The notes: generated from the sequence alone by a model not told the origin. DNA of 64,000 nt from an uncultured Burkholderiaceae bacterium (GCA_944390675.1 CALXQR010000006.1:62001-126000); one strand, 5' to 3'. Positions 7,190-16,600 are shown, counted from the first letter of the stretch. A program made the numbers and translations.

Positions 7190-9738
7190 ATTTTTCAGAA
7201 TATAAAGAGCTGATGATTTCATCAGCTATTCAAAATAAAGAGGAAAATGAAACGGAGTGGCGCGCGTTGTTACGGCTCTGCGCTGATAGTCTTAAAGCAT
7301 ATTTAGGCTTTAATTCCCTAACCGTCAGTCCAATTGAAGATACGCACTGTCCCTTCGATTTATGGGGAATTTCTCATAAAACGCTCTACCTTATCAAAGT
7401 TGATGACGCCGCTTTTGACAGAGCAGATGAAACAGTCAGCCAAGCAGAGGTTTCTTCCCTTTTTGAAAAATTAGGGAAATTCGTAAGGGCTGCTTCTTCT
7501 GCTATCGGTTTTTCGGATCACCAAAATACCCGTGCGATTATTGCCGAATTATTGAGTAGATTAGCTCATGGAGAAAGTGATCAGAGCATCGAACAAATAA
7601 AAATGATGCCTTTCTTCCTAAATCCAATTGACGGCAGGTGTACTCAAGAAAGACATATGCATATTCAGTTGCTTAAATGTTCGGCTCAACCTTTAAGCCT
7701 CCAAACCATTTGGCAACAGGGCATTGAATTACCGGAAATTACGATCAAAGCTATTGACGGGATAAAAGCAGAAGAGGAGGAAAAAACAAACGAATTTTTC
7801 GATGACGCAATAAACATCCCAAAAAATGAGCCCAGTAATGCGGAAACATTCCGTCAGGATTTTGTCAGTCAGGCTCACCAACAAAAAGGGCTTTCCTCTT
7901 ACAACCTTTTCGAACAAATAAGTGATTTGTTGATTCAAGTCGGGCAGTACGATGAAATCGCTCCAGCTTATTGTACAGAGCGAAGTTATTCAAATAAGCC
8001 TTTTGCTGTTCACGGTTTTAGTTTCGATGAAATAAATAATGCCTGGACGTTATTTTTGTTGGATCCGAATGACGGTGACTCAGGCTTTGGAAAACAGGAC
8101 ATTGAACGCTGCTCCAGAAGAGTTTTAAATTTCATCGAACTCTCGTGCAAGGGGCTGTTATATGACAGTGTTCTGGACGTCAATACAGAAGAAGGTTCTC
8201 TTTCATATAACTTATTTTCAAAATACAGATCAGGAGAAATAGGACGTTTTGAAGTTGTCGTTCTAACAATGCGGAGGAAAAACTTTAAAAATAATCCGGA
8301 CGAAACCGTTTGCGTTAATCTCCCGTGCAGAATAAAAATTTTGGACTATGCCGACCTTTATCAGATGTCCGAAAGCCTACAAAATCAACTGATTTCAATT
8401 GATTTTACTGATCAACAATTTGGCGGCAAACCTATTCCTCTTATTTCAGCCATCAGCAGACCAGACATCGGTTACCAGGCATTTGTGGGAAAAATATCTG
8501 CTGAAGTACTTTCTTCTATTTATGACGAGTATGGTCAAAAAGTACTCTCAAGTAATGTTCGTGCATTTTTATTGACCCAAGGTAAGGTTAACAAAGGAAT
8601 TCAAAAAACCATTAAAGAAGAACCAGAAAACTTCTTTGCTTTTAATAACGGTATCTGTGTTGTAGCCTCATCCATAAGGCAAGAGGATCGCAGCGGTATT
8701 ACATTGATGAGTGGCGCAACTGACTTTCAAATTGTCAACGGCGGTCAAACAACTGCATCTTTACACTATGCGTTAAAGAAAAAAATTCCGGTTTCGAATA
8801 TTTTTGTACCGATTAAGCTTTCCGTCGTACCCGAAGATAACGACGATTTCAATCGGGATGTTTTTGTTCAAAAAATATCCGCTTACGCCAATTCGCAAAA
8901 CAAAGTCAGTGATTCTGATTTAGGTACCAACACACAATTCCAAATCCTATTCCAAAAAATGGGAGACAAAGCGATGTTTGTTTCCCGTGACGGCAGTGTA
9001 TGTAAGTGGTATTACGAAAGAGCCAGGGGTGCGTATCGAATTGAAAAACTCCGTACTAAAAGCGGCTCATCCAAGAATCAAATCTTTACAAAACGATACC
9101 CACAAAAGTTCGATAAGTTGGATTTGGCAAAATGGTTGAAAGCTTGGGGAGACGAACCTTTTATAGCCAATCTTGGCGGTCAGAAATGCTTTATTGATTT
9201 TTCAAAAGATCTGATAAAAAAAGAAGAAAAAGACGGTCTGGATTTTTGTACGACTGACTTTTTCAAGTATGCAGTCGGCAAAGGTATTCTTTTCCGACAT
9301 ATCGATTTGCTTGTGGCAAACAGTGATTGGTATCAAAGTGAGCGCTCGTACAAGATTAATATTGTGGGCTACACAATGGGCTTACTCAGACAAACATTCA
9401 ATACCATGTTCCCTGGACAAGAAATCGATTTCTTACGTTTATGGAAAGAGCAAAGAGTTCCAGGAGTTGACGACAAGATAAAAACCTTTGATCCATTAGC
9501 AAAAGAATCAGCAGATCTGCTTGATCCAGTTATCACAAAATTGGCAAGATTTGCTCGCAGTATTTTTGATGACGAAAACAGATCGGTCAGCGACGTAGGG
9601 GAATGGGTTAAAAAACCTGAATGTTGGCAGATGATGTCTTCAAGAATTCCTTCGTTGGAGGAGTACAGGAACGAACTTAAAACCTTATGTTGTTCAATCC
9701 CAGCCCAATACCAAATTAAAAGTTGGCGAGAAAAGTAA
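7186..9738 (+). CDS. AIPR-family phage-resistance protein
   Basis: The 850-aa protein carries the AIPR (abortive infection phage resistance) signature in its middle: FAFNNGI (485-490) and IVNGGQTTASLHYA (516-529). AIPR proteins are linked to abortive infection and occur with MORC and Z1 partners; the molecular activity is not firmly known. The start is TTG at 7186: it forms a TTGA overlap with the preceding stop and has GAGAGG at good spacing. An ATG ten codons later is the alternative. The N-terminal 400 residues have no motif I could name. Codon use and AT content match the rest of the operon. Confidence 0.82.
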   Translation: MNFSEYKELMISSAIQNKEENETEWRALLRLCADSLKAYLGFNSLTVSPIEDTHCPFDLWGISHKTLYLIKVDDAAFDRADETVSQAEVSSLFEKLGKFVRAASSAIGFSDHQNTRAIIAELLSRLAHGESDQSIEQIKMMPFFLNPIDGRCTQERHMHIQLLKCSAQPLSLQTIWQQGIELPEITIKAIDGIKAEEEEKTNEFFDDAINIPKNEPSNAETFRQDFVSQAHQQKGLSSYNLFEQISDLLIQVGQYDEIAPAYCTERSYSNKPFAVHGFSFDEINNAWTLFLLDPNDGDSGFGKQDIERCSRRVLNFIELSCKGLLYDSVLDVNTEEGSLSYNLFSKYRSGEIGRFEVVVLTMRRKNFKNNPDETVCVNLPCRIKILDYADLYQMSESLQNQLISIDFTDQQFGGKPIPLISAISRPDIGYQAFVGKISAEVLSSIYDEYGQKVLSSNVRAFLLTQGKVNKGIQKTIKEEPENFFAFNNGICVVASSIRQEDRSGITLMSGATDFQIVNGGQTTASLHYALKKKIPVSNIFVPIKLSVVPEDNDDFNRDVFVQKISAYANSQNKVSDSDLGTNTQFQILFQKMGDKAMFVSRDGSVCKWYYERARGAYRIEKLRTKSGSSKNQIFTKRYPQKFDKLDLAKWLKAWGDEPFIANLGGQKCFIDFSKDLIKKEEKDGLDFCTTDFFKYAVGKGILFRHIDLLVANSDWYQSERSYKINIVGYTMGLLRQTFNTMFPGQEIDFLRLWKEQRVPGVDDKIKTFDPLAKESADLLDPVITKLARFARSIFDDENRSVSDVGEWVKKPECWQMMSSRIPSLEEYRNELKTLCCSIPAQYQIKSWREK

Positions 9739-10214
9739 TGGATAGGATGACTAAGAATCAAAGATCAAAAAATATGGCCGCAATTAAATCACGTAATACA
9801 CGGCCAGAGATTTTTATTCGACAACTCCTTTTCTCTAATGGTTACAGGTATCGTCTCTATGACAAAAAAATTCTCGGGAAACCGGATATTGTTTTAAAAA
9901 AATACAATACCGTTATTTTTGTCCATGGCTGTTTTTGGCATCGGCACAGAAACTGCCCCAAAGCGACTATCCCGGAAGGTAACCATGAATTTTGGTTGAC
10001 AAAATTGACTAATAACGAAATAAGAGATAAAAAAATTAACGAAGATTTAATCCGAACAGGGTATAAAGTTCTTATCATTTGGCAGTGTGCCTGTGTACAT
10101 AGACACGCAGATGAATTGTTGAATAAAATTAGCACGTTTTTGCACTCTACTGATCGATATCTGGAAATTGGCCGATCAGACCTGGTTGTTAAGCAAGAGA
10201 AAGACACAAAATGA
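9738..10214 (+). CDS. vsr: Very-short-patch mismatch repair endonuclease (Vsr)
   Basis: The 158-aa product matches Vsr: start NQRSKNMAAIKSRNTRPE, metal-site Asp50 in GKPDIVL, HGCFWHRHRNC (63-73) with the catalytic-site His residues and a zinc-type Cys, and a C-terminal IIWQCA where E. coli Vsr has WEC. Vsr nicks the T strand of T:G mismatches that arise when 5-methylcytosine deaminates, protecting the sites methylated by the adjacent C5 methyltransferase. The ATG at 9738 overlaps the AIPR stop in TAATG; a TTG at 9723 is less likely. The stop overlaps the methyltransferase start (ATGA). Confidence 0.92.
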   Translation: MDRMTKNQRSKNMAAIKSRNTRPEIFIRQLLFSNGYRYRLYDKKILGKPDIVLKKYNTVIFVHGCFWHRHRNCPKATIPEGNHEFWLTKLTNNEIRDKKINEDLIRTGYKVLIIWQCACVHRHADELLNKISTFLHSTDRYLEIGRSDLVVKQEKDTK

Positions 10215-11257
10215 CCTCCAAATCTCCTAAACACTACCGTTCCATTGATTTGTTTGCCGGGATCGGCGGCATTCGCATGGGTTTTGACAGGGCATTTGGA
10301 CCGTCTATTGAAACTGTATTTGTGTCTGAATGGGATAAACCTGCACAAATAACATATGCAGCTAACTTTCCGAGTCCTAGCCCGATCTGGGGAGACATTA
10401 CTCTTGAGGAAACCAAATCAGCTGTACCTGAATTCGATATTTGTCTTGCAGGTTTCCCTTGCCAAGCGTTTTCTCTCGCCGGGAAAAGACTGGGATTCAA
10501 TGATGACTATAAAGGCCGGTGCCGAGGCACTCTTTTCTTTGATGTTGTTGATATCTGTGAAAAACATAAACCTAAAGTCATTTTCTGTGAAAATGTAAAA
10601 GGACTAAAAATTCACGATAAAGGAAAAACCTTTTACATAATCAGTCAGTCTCTAAAACAACTGGGATATCAGGTCTTTGCAAAAGTACTGAATTCCAAAG
10701 ATTTCGGTGTGCCGCAAAACCGTGAGCGAATTTATATCGTGGCTTTTCGTAATGATATTGATGCATCAGGTTTTGAATTTCCGCAACCTACGGATACATC
10801 CAAAGTTATTAAAGATATTTTGGAAGAAAAGCCCGTGTCCGCCAAATACTACCTCTCGGAGCGTTATCTCCAAACCTTGAGAGCGCATCGGGAACGACAC
10901 GAGGCTATGGGACATGGATTCGGATATGAAGTCAGGGATTTAAATTCTGTTGCCGGTGCAATTGTGTGTGGAGGCATGGGACGGGAAAGAAATTTAGTTG
11001 TAGATTTCAGACAAAAAAACTTAACGCCGGTCACCCACATTAAGGGCGAAATCAACAAGGAAGGTATCAGAAAGTTAACTCCTCGAGAATGGGCTCGCTT
11101 ACAAGGCTTCCCGGAAGACTTTAAATTGGTTTTGTCCGATGTCCACCTCTATAAACAATTCGGCAATAGTGTTACAGTTAACGTAATTGAGGCTATAGCC
11201 AAAAAAGTAAAAGAGGTTCTGGATAATGACAAATCTGACGCTTTTATCCAAAAATAG
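10211..11257 (+). CDS. DNA (cytosine-5) methyltransferase of type II R-M system
   Basis: All main m5C-methyltransferase motifs are present: I DLFAGIGGIRMGF, IV GFPCQAFS with catalytic Cys84, VI CENVKGL (Glu127), VIII QNRERIYIV, IX REWARLQGFPE and X QFGNSVTVNVI. At 348 aa it is normal length. The target-recognition region between VIII and IX (about 205-280) contains MGHGFGYEVRDL, similar in style to Dcm/EcoRII-like enzymes. The product methylates the self recognition site; CCGG is a reasonable guess because the next gene is HpaII-like, but the site is not proven. It overlaps vsr by 4 nt and the nuclease gene by 32 nt. Confidence 0.93.
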   Translation: MTSKSPKHYRSIDLFAGIGGIRMGFDRAFGPSIETVFVSEWDKPAQITYAANFPSPSPIWGDITLEETKSAVPEFDICLAGFPCQAFSLAGKRLGFNDDYKGRCRGTLFFDVVDICEKHKPKVIFCENVKGLKIHDKGKTFYIISQSLKQLGYQVFAKVLNSKDFGVPQNRERIYIVAFRNDIDASGFEFPQPTDTSKVIKDILEEKPVSAKYYLSERYLQTLRAHRERHEAMGHGFGYEVRDLNSVAGAIVCGGMGRERNLVVDFRQKNLTPVTHIKGEINKEGIRKLTPREWARLQGFPEDFKLVLSDVHLYKQFGNSVTVNVIEAIAKKVKEVLDNDKSDAFIQK

Positions 11258-12374
11258 GGGTGAATGGGCTGAAATCGTAGCCATTTTTTATTGTCTCGGT
11301 CACGGCAGAGTTCCTACTGTTCGTTCAGGACAAAACAGATTGGAACCCACAGGAGCGTCAATTATCATCTCCGAACTTCATTTGGAGCGTAACTCTCAAG
11401 TTTTAAAATTTATTTTCCAACGAAAGAACAATAAAAAAGTCTGTATTGATTTATTCATTGATAACATTTTTGTTAAATCTTTCCCTTATTCGGAAGTGCA
11501 GAATGATTCCGTGTTCTTTATTAATGAAGTCAAAACAGCTGCGATTGCCAATCCGAAAGGAAATTTCTGCATTCCCAGTGTCGCTAGCTTGATTGATAAG
11601 TATTGTTTAGGAACAGGAAAATCTAAATCTTCACTAAAGCAAGATCTTGAACTTGTTCTGATCGACCCTGACGGGTTAGCTGTCCCGGTGCAGGGATTCT
11701 CTATCAAGAGTTTTGTCGGAGGTGATCCGACATTATTTAACGCTTCCAGAGCCGCAAGATTCAAATTCAGGCTCGATGGTTCAAAGTCAGATGAAGCGAT
11801 AGCAATAGCTAAAAAGATTGAAATTACAAAACCGAGATCCTGGGTACAGCTTCTTTACAAACAGCTTCATTCAATAAATGCCTTTACTCAGACAATTGAA
11901 GTACCAGACCCAAGATTCGAGCGTAATCTTGAGCTGTTGGATGCAAACATGCCTGTTGTTCTCGGATCAACGCTTCTACAGGCCTATTGTTCGGGGGATC
12001 TGTCCTTATCAGGCAGCCTATCGAAAGTTATCGTAAGTGATCCTTTAGGCTTCGGCGGCGATGCCGAAACTTTTTATACCTACAGAATAAAACATTTTCT
12101 AAGAGCGGCTGCTTTAGGCTTTAGTTCATCTCGTCCCTGGAACGGGAAAGAAGGGGCAGATGGGGGGATGATTTTTGTCAATAAAAATTGGGATCTTTTC
12201 TGCATGATGAGTTCGAGAAAAGATTTTGAAAACTACCTATTGCACACAACCAGATTTGAATCTCCGTCAACTTCTGTTAATAAGCACGGAGGCTACGGTC
12301 GAGTTGAAAAAGAATGGCACGGCACATACGTTGATTTGCTTCTTCAGATACGAGAAAGCGATCCTTTTGACTGA
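11226..12374 (+). CDS. HpaII-family type II restriction endonuclease
   Basis: The 382-aa protein resembles the HpaII endonuclease family from memory of its signature regions: N-terminal NRGEWAEIVAIFYCLG, a central RIKHFLRAAALGF...WNGKEGADGGMIFV stretch, and C-terminal LLHTTRFESPSTS followed by GGYGRVEKEW and LLLQIRESD. HpaII cuts CCGG and is blocked by cytosine methylation. Placement directly after a C5 methyltransferase and Vsr fits a full restriction-modification set. The ATG at 11226 lies inside the methyltransferase gene (32-nt overlap). It is the last gene of the AT-rich operon; the next gene starts 9 nt later with different base composition. Confidence 0.75.
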   Translation: MTNLTLLSKNRGEWAEIVAIFYCLGHGRVPTVRSGQNRLEPTGASIIISELHLERNSQVLKFIFQRKNNKKVCIDLFIDNIFVKSFPYSEVQNDSVFFINEVKTAAIANPKGNFCIPSVASLIDKYCLGTGKSKSSLKQDLELVLIDPDGLAVPVQGFSIKSFVGGDPTLFNASRAARFKFRLDGSKSDEAIAIAKKIEITKPRSWVQLLYKQLHSINAFTQTIEVPDPRFERNLELLDANMPVVLGSTLLQAYCSGDLSLSGSLSKVIVSDPLGFGGDAETFYTYRIKHFLRAAALGFSSSRPWNGKEGADGGMIFVNKNWDLFCMMSSRKDFENYLLHTTRFESPSTSVNKHGGYGRVEKEWHGTYVDLLLQIRESDPFD

Positions 12375-12383
12375 TGAATTCAA

Positions 12384-12776
12384 ATGAAAACCATTGAAGT
12401 CGTAGCCGCCGTCATCCGGCATGAAGATAAGATTTTCACTACGCAACGCGGATACGGCGATCAAAAAGGCGGCTGGGAATTCCCGGGCGGCAAGATGGAA
12501 CCCGGTGAAACCCCACAAGAAGCGTTAATCCGTGAAATTAAAGAAGAGCTTGACACCGAAATTGAAGTAGGTGACTTGATCGACACGGTGGAGTACGACT
12601 ACCCGAAATTTCACCTCACGATGCATTGTTTTTTCTGTACCGTCAAACACGGCAACTTAGTGCTCAAAGAACACGAGGCCGCGAAGTGGCTCACGCTCGA
12701 AACCTTAGATAGCGTTGATTGGCTGCCTGCCGATCAGGGCCTGATCGAAAAAATCCGTCAGACGCTCACACATTAA
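12384..12776 (+). CDS. MutT-like Nudix hydrolase
   Basis: The 130-aa protein contains the full Nudix box GGKMEPGETPQEALIREIKEEL (about 36-57), with the REIKEE metal-binding glutamates. Its short length and overall sequence fit the MutT/NudG type of (deoxy)nucleoside triphosphate pyrophosphohydrolases, which clean oxidised or modified nucleotides from the pool. GC content returns to the window average here, so it likely marks the right boundary of the defence island and is an ancestral gene. The stop overlaps the convergent MFS gene by 4 nt. Confidence 0.88.
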   Translation: MKTIEVVAAVIRHEDKIFTTQRGYGDQKGGWEFPGGKMEPGETPQEALIREIKEELDTEIEVGDLIDTVEYDYPKFHLTMHCFFCTVKHGNLVLKEHEAAKWLTLETLDSVDWLPADQGLIEKIRQTLTH

Positions 12777-13948
12777 TCAAAGAGTTTGCGGTTGCCGAAA
12801 GCGTACCAAGCGCTTGATCCCCAAAGCAAAACCGCACAGAGCATAAACGAGGCGACAGGCCACCACTGGCCGTCGCCTTTATATAAGAGCCCGCAAATGA
12901 AGGGGCCGAATCCCGCCAAAATGTAGCCGATGCCTTGAGCAAGGCTTGAGATCACCAAAAGTTCGGAGAGATTTTCCGTTTTTTGGGCCATGAGAATCAT
13001 GGCCATGCTAAACGTGATGCCCTGGGGGATGCCGGCTAAAACGCAGCCCACAAAAGACCAGGCGCCGCCTGCAAGCCACAAAACGATGCCAGCGGCAAAA
13101 CTCACTGTCATAATGACAGCAGCGGGCCTATTGCCGCCCACAGCCTTAATAAAAGCTGCCGTGAGAATGCTCGCAGGCGCGCTCACTAGAAGAAAAACAG
13201 CAGAACCCAGCCCCGCGGTTGAGGCTGAAAACCCAAGCGTTGATAAAATCGTGGGAAGCCACGCCACCGTTGTGTAAATGGTGAGGGACTGCATGCCCAT
13301 CACAAAAATCACCGCCCAGGTCATGGGCTTCTTCAACATCTTCCAATCGAACACGCCGCCCGAAACTGTGATTTTTCGCCGTCCCGGCACCGCAAGCCAA
13401 CTCAATAGCGCCACACCGCCCATGATGACCCAAAGTCCCAAGGGACCGTTAAGCGTTCCAAAAGTATGAAGTAGGGGAACGGAGAAGTAGGCGCCGATGG
13501 AACCGGAAAACCCGATAAATCCTGTGAAAACACCCATCACAAGCGGAATATTATTCGGGAAATAATCTCTTAAGAGAACAGGCAGAAGGACATTTAAAAG
13601 CGCAATTCCCACACCGATTAAGCCCGTTGCCACAAGCATCGTGGAGTAGATCGGAAGAAGGCGCCCAATCGCACCAACAAAAATAAGAGTCAAAGAAATG
13701 AAAAGCGTGCCGATTAAGCCGAACTTTTTGCTCATCGCAGGCACCGCCGCGCAAAAAAGTCCGAAGCACGCAATGGGCAGCGCCGATAAAAACCCATAGG
13801 CCGGGTAGCCGATATCCAAAACGGAAATGATTTCGTCAGCGACCGCCCCCACACAGGTAATGGGGCCGCGCATCACCAAAATCGTCAGCAAAAGCGCCGT
13901 AAACACCATCAAAGGCGTTTTGCCGCGAGAGTCTGAAATTTCCGCCAT
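12773..13948 (-). CDS. MFS transporter, CynX/NimT type
   Basis: This 391-aa protein has about 12 hydrophobic segments and resembles CynX/NimT carriers (cyanate or nitroimidazole transport family): the N-terminal region LLTILVMRGPITCVGAVADEI is typical. It is an inner-membrane carrier; the substrate is unknown. The gene lies downstream of the TctC-type gene on the same strand with a 94-nt gap that holds a hairpin, so it could be read at reduced level from the same transcript. No cyanase gene is nearby, so a cyanate role is not supported. Confidence 0.8.
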   Translation of the reverse strand: MAEISDSRGKTPLMVFTALLLTILVMRGPITCVGAVADEIISVLDIGYPAYGFLSALPIACFGLFCAAVPAMSKKFGLIGTLFISLTLIFVGAIGRLLPIYSTMLVATGLIGVGIALLNVLLPVLLRDYFPNNIPLVMGVFTGFIGFSGSIGAYFSVPLLHTFGTLNGPLGLWVIMGGVALLSWLAVPGRRKITVSGGVFDWKMLKKPMTWAVIFVMGMQSLTIYTTVAWLPTILSTLGFSASTAGLGSAVFLLVSAPASILTAAFIKAVGGNRPAAVIMTVSFAAGIVLWLAGGAWSFVGCVLAGIPQGITFSMAMILMAQKTENLSELLVISSLAQGIGYILAGFGPFICGLLYKGDGQWWPVASFMLCAVLLWGSSAWYAFGNRKLFD

Positions 13949-14010
13949 GGCTTAGGTTTAAAAAAAATCACGCCCCGAAAGTGTATACCATCGAGGCGCG
14001 TGTGAGGTGT

Positions 14011-14033
14011 TTCGTCGGAGGTAAACCGACGAA
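14011..14033. other. Hairpin between the binding-protein gene and the CynX-like gene
   Basis: Arms TTCGTCGG (14011-14018) and CCGACGAA (14026-14033) pair perfectly around a 7-nt loop. No T-run follows on the minus strand, so it is not a standard terminator. Placed just after the binding-protein gene, it could protect the 3' end of that mRNA and allow higher expression of the binding protein than of the downstream gene. Confidence 0.45.
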
Positions 14034-14042
14034 TTCACGGGA

Positions 14043-14990
14043 TTACTTGTAGAGCTTGGAGATCACATCACGGGCAAAGACGTCCTGAGCCTTAATGAGG
14101 TTATCCAAAGCCTTGTCGTCCATGTAGTCGATCGTCAAGCCGCCTTTTTCGTGAGCTTCAACGACGGCCGGATCCTTGAGAACCTTGGCAAACGTATCCA
14201 CCCAGTATTTCACAATATCTTCAGGCATGCCGGCAGGCGCGACGATCGCGCGGGCAGAACCGTACCATTGGTCGTAGTAGCCCAATTCACCCAAGGTCGG
14301 CACATTGGGGTAGTCGGCCAAGCGCTTTGTATCGAACACACCCAAAAGGCGCAGTTCAGGCTTATCACCCGAGATAAGCTTGGCGACGTCAGCGATCTTG
14401 GCGCACGTAAAGTCCACTTCGCCTTGGCGCAGCGCCATCAATTGGTCAGCGGTGCCGCCGTAGGGGATGGCCTTGTATTCAAACTTCGCGCTTTGGCTAA
14501 AGAGTTGAGCAGCGGTATGGTTGGAGGCCTTGACGCCATTGGTAGAAGCGCGAAGCTTGCCGCTGGCTTGAGCGTCTTTGACCAAATCGGTGAGGTTTTG
14601 CCACTTGCTGTCAGCCTTCACAACAACGACACCGGTTTCAGTCAAGTGATTGGCGATAGGCACCACTTGAGAAATCTTGAAAGTGGCGTTCTTTTCATTG
14701 GCAAGGGTGGTGAAGGTCGGCAGGTTGATGTAGCCGATCGTGTAGCCGTCGGGCTTGGACTGCACCAAGCGCGTCCAGCCGATCTTGCCGTCAGCGCCCG
14801 GCAAATTGTTGATAATCATCGCCTTGCCGATTTCCTTTTCGGTCAAGGTCATCAAAAGACGGGCGCCCGTGTCCGTGCCGGAACCGGCCTTGTAGGCCAC
14901 GATCACGCTCACGTCCTTTTCAGGCGTCCAGGCTTGGGCGGACAGGGGAATGGCCACAGCCACTGCCAGAGCTAACGCTAATTTTTTCAT
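14043..14990 (-). CDS. Tripartite tricarboxylate transporter substrate-binding protein (Bug/TctC)
   Basis: A periplasmic solute receptor of the Bug family, about 315 aa, with a clear signal peptide (MKKLALALAVAVAIPLSAQA). Family signs are WTPEKDVSVIVAYKAGSGTDTGARLL near the mature N-terminus and NNLPGADGKIGW. It should hand a carboxylate or similar anion to the TctA/TctB membrane pair encoded upstream on the same strand. Three ATG codons stand in a row (14988-14996). The third was chosen because GGAG then sits 7 nt away. The ligand cannot be told from sequence. Confidence 0.92.
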   Translation of the reverse strand: MKKLALALAVAVAIPLSAQAWTPEKDVSVIVAYKAGSGTDTGARLLMTLTEKEIGKAMIINNLPGADGKIGWTRLVQSKPDGYTIGYINLPTFTTLANEKNATFKISQVVPIANHLTETGVVVVKADSKWQNLTDLVKDAQASGKLRASTNGVKASNHTAAQLFSQSAKFEYKAIPYGGTADQLMALRQGEVDFTCAKIADVAKLISGDKPELRLLGVFDTKRLADYPNVPTLGELGYYDQWYGSARAIVAPAGMPEDIVKYWVDTFAKVLKDPAVVEAHEKGGLTIDYMDDKALDNLIKAQDVFARDVISKLYK

Positions 14991-15085
14991 CATCATTCTC
15001 CAATGTCGTGAAATTTTTCAATTGCACGCGGACCTTTAAAAGCGTTAAGGGGAAGCGGTCCGCCCATCTCCCCGTAACGTACAAA

Positions 15086-16588
15086 TTAATGTTTTTCCAT
15101 CATGTTCTTTTCAACGCGGCCCATAAATAAGGGCGAGAAGATGCCGACAACGCAAAGCGCAATGAGCATCCAGCAAAGAGGCGTTGCAAAAAGAACCGAA
15201 GGATCGCCATCGCTGAGCATGAGCGAGCGGCGCAGACCGTTTTCACCGATCGGGCCCAAGATAAGACCCAAGACGATTGCCGCAGCGTTCAGATCAAACT
15301 TACGCACGAAGTAGCCGATCACGCCAAAGATGCACATAATCACCACTTCAACGATATTGTTGTTGATCGCGTAAGAACCGACGACGCACAGCACCACAAT
15401 CGACGGAATCAGGATGCTGTCAGACAAACGCGCGATATTGGCGAAAATCTTGCAGCCCCAAAGACCGATCGCAAGCATCGCAAACTGCACGAGCACAAAG
15501 CCCGCGAAGAACGTGTAGGTCATGTCAGCGTAGGTCGTAAAGAGCTCAGGCCCCGGCTGCAAACCATGGATGATCAAGCCGCCCATCAACACGGCCGTTA
15601 CGGATTCACCCGGAATACCCAAAGTGAGCGTCGGGATAAGAGAGCCGCCAGTCACAGCGTTATTGGCTGCTTCGGAACCGGCCACGCCTTCAATGGAACC
15701 CGTGCCGAACTCTTCTTTATGTTTAGAAAAGCGGCGGGCTTCGTTGTAACCCATAAAGCAGGCGATCGTGGCACCGGCTCCCGGCAAAATACCCAGGATG
15801 TTACCGATGATCCAGGAGCGGGTAATGGTCGGCATGATGCGCTTGACTTCACCCTTGGTGAGTGTGAGCTTATCTTTGATCTTCGCGGCCTTAGCGCGCT
15901 CCACAATCTTCTTTTCAGCCAAAATGAGCACTTGAGACATGGAGAAAAGGCCGATCAGGGCGCAGGTGACGTTCACACCGTTATAAAGTGTGCTCACGCC
16001 AAACATATAGCGTTCAACACCTTCCATCGGATCCATGCCGATCGTGGAAATCAAAAGACCCAAAATACCCGACATCAAGCCCTTCAGAATCGAGCGGCTC
16101 GAGACACCGGCGATAATGGTGAGGCCGAAAATCGACAGCCAGAAGTATTCCGGGCTCTTAAACTGCATCGTGAGTTCTGCCAAAAGGGGCGAGAAGAAGT
16201 AAAGCGAGATGCAGCTCAAAAGGCCGCCGCAGAAGGATGCGAAGCAGGCCACAGTCAAGGCCTTTGCGGCTTGTCCCTTCAAGGTGAGCTTATAGCCTTC
16301 GATCGCGGTTGCGGCAGAAGCGGGTGTGCCCGGCGTGTGAATCAAAATGGCGCTGATGGAGCCGCCGAAAATGGCGCCGCAGTAAATACCGCCCAAGACG
16401 ATCAAACCCGTGGCCGGATCCATGCCGAAAGTCACCGGCAGCAAAAGCGCCACACCCATCGCGGCAGAGAGCCCCGGCAAGCAGCCGATGGTGATCCCCA
16501 AAGCGGTGGAAGCGATCATCGCGAGCAAATTCATGGGCGAGCAGGCGCTGATGAAACCCGCGCCCATCATGGATAGTGTTTCTAACAT
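15086..16588 (-). CDS. Tripartite tricarboxylate transporter, large membrane subunit (TctA family)
   Basis: The 500-aa protein is strongly hydrophobic throughout and matches the TctA permease family: GCLPGLSAAMGVALLLP near residue 35, GTPASAATAIEGY near 110 and ILPGAGATIACFMGYNEA in the second half, the paired glycine/proline-rich transport motifs. It forms the main ion-coupled channel, working with the small TctB protein and the periplasmic receptor. AAGGAG precedes the ATG. The order on the minus strand is TctB, TctA (12-nt gap), TctC, an intact operon. Confidence 0.93.
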   Translation of the reverse strand: MLETLSMMGAGFISACSPMNLLAMIASTALGITIGCLPGLSAAMGVALLLPVTFGMDPATGLIVLGGIYCGAIFGGSISAILIHTPGTPASAATAIEGYKLTLKGQAAKALTVACFASFCGGLLSCISLYFFSPLLAELTMQFKSPEYFWLSIFGLTIIAGVSSRSILKGLMSGILGLLISTIGMDPMEGVERYMFGVSTLYNGVNVTCALIGLFSMSQVLILAEKKIVERAKAAKIKDKLTLTKGEVKRIMPTITRSWIIGNILGILPGAGATIACFMGYNEARRFSKHKEEFGTGSIEGVAGSEAANNAVTGGSLIPTLTLGIPGESVTAVLMGGLIIHGLQPGPELFTTYADMTYTFFAGFVLVQFAMLAIGLWGCKIFANIARLSDSILIPSIVVLCVVGSYAINNNIVEVVIMCIFGVIGYFVRKFDLNAAAIVLGLILGPIGENGLRRSLMLSDGDPSVLFATPLCWMLIALCVVGIFSPLFMGRVEKNMMEKH

Positions 16589-16600
16589 GGCTCGCTCCTT

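Noticed and set aside
12384-12776. Nudix gene as an eighth member of the defence operon
   Set aside because: It starts 9 nt after the operon without overlap, its base composition and codons match the core genome, and MutT-like enzymes are common housekeeping genes.
14151-14975. 274-codon plus-strand frame opposite the Bug receptor gene
   Set aside because: Shadow frame; the minus-strand receptor has a signal peptide and family motifs.
15566-16576. 336-codon plus-strand frame opposite the TctA gene
   Set aside because: Arg/His/Gly-rich shadow of a clear membrane transporter gene on the other strand.
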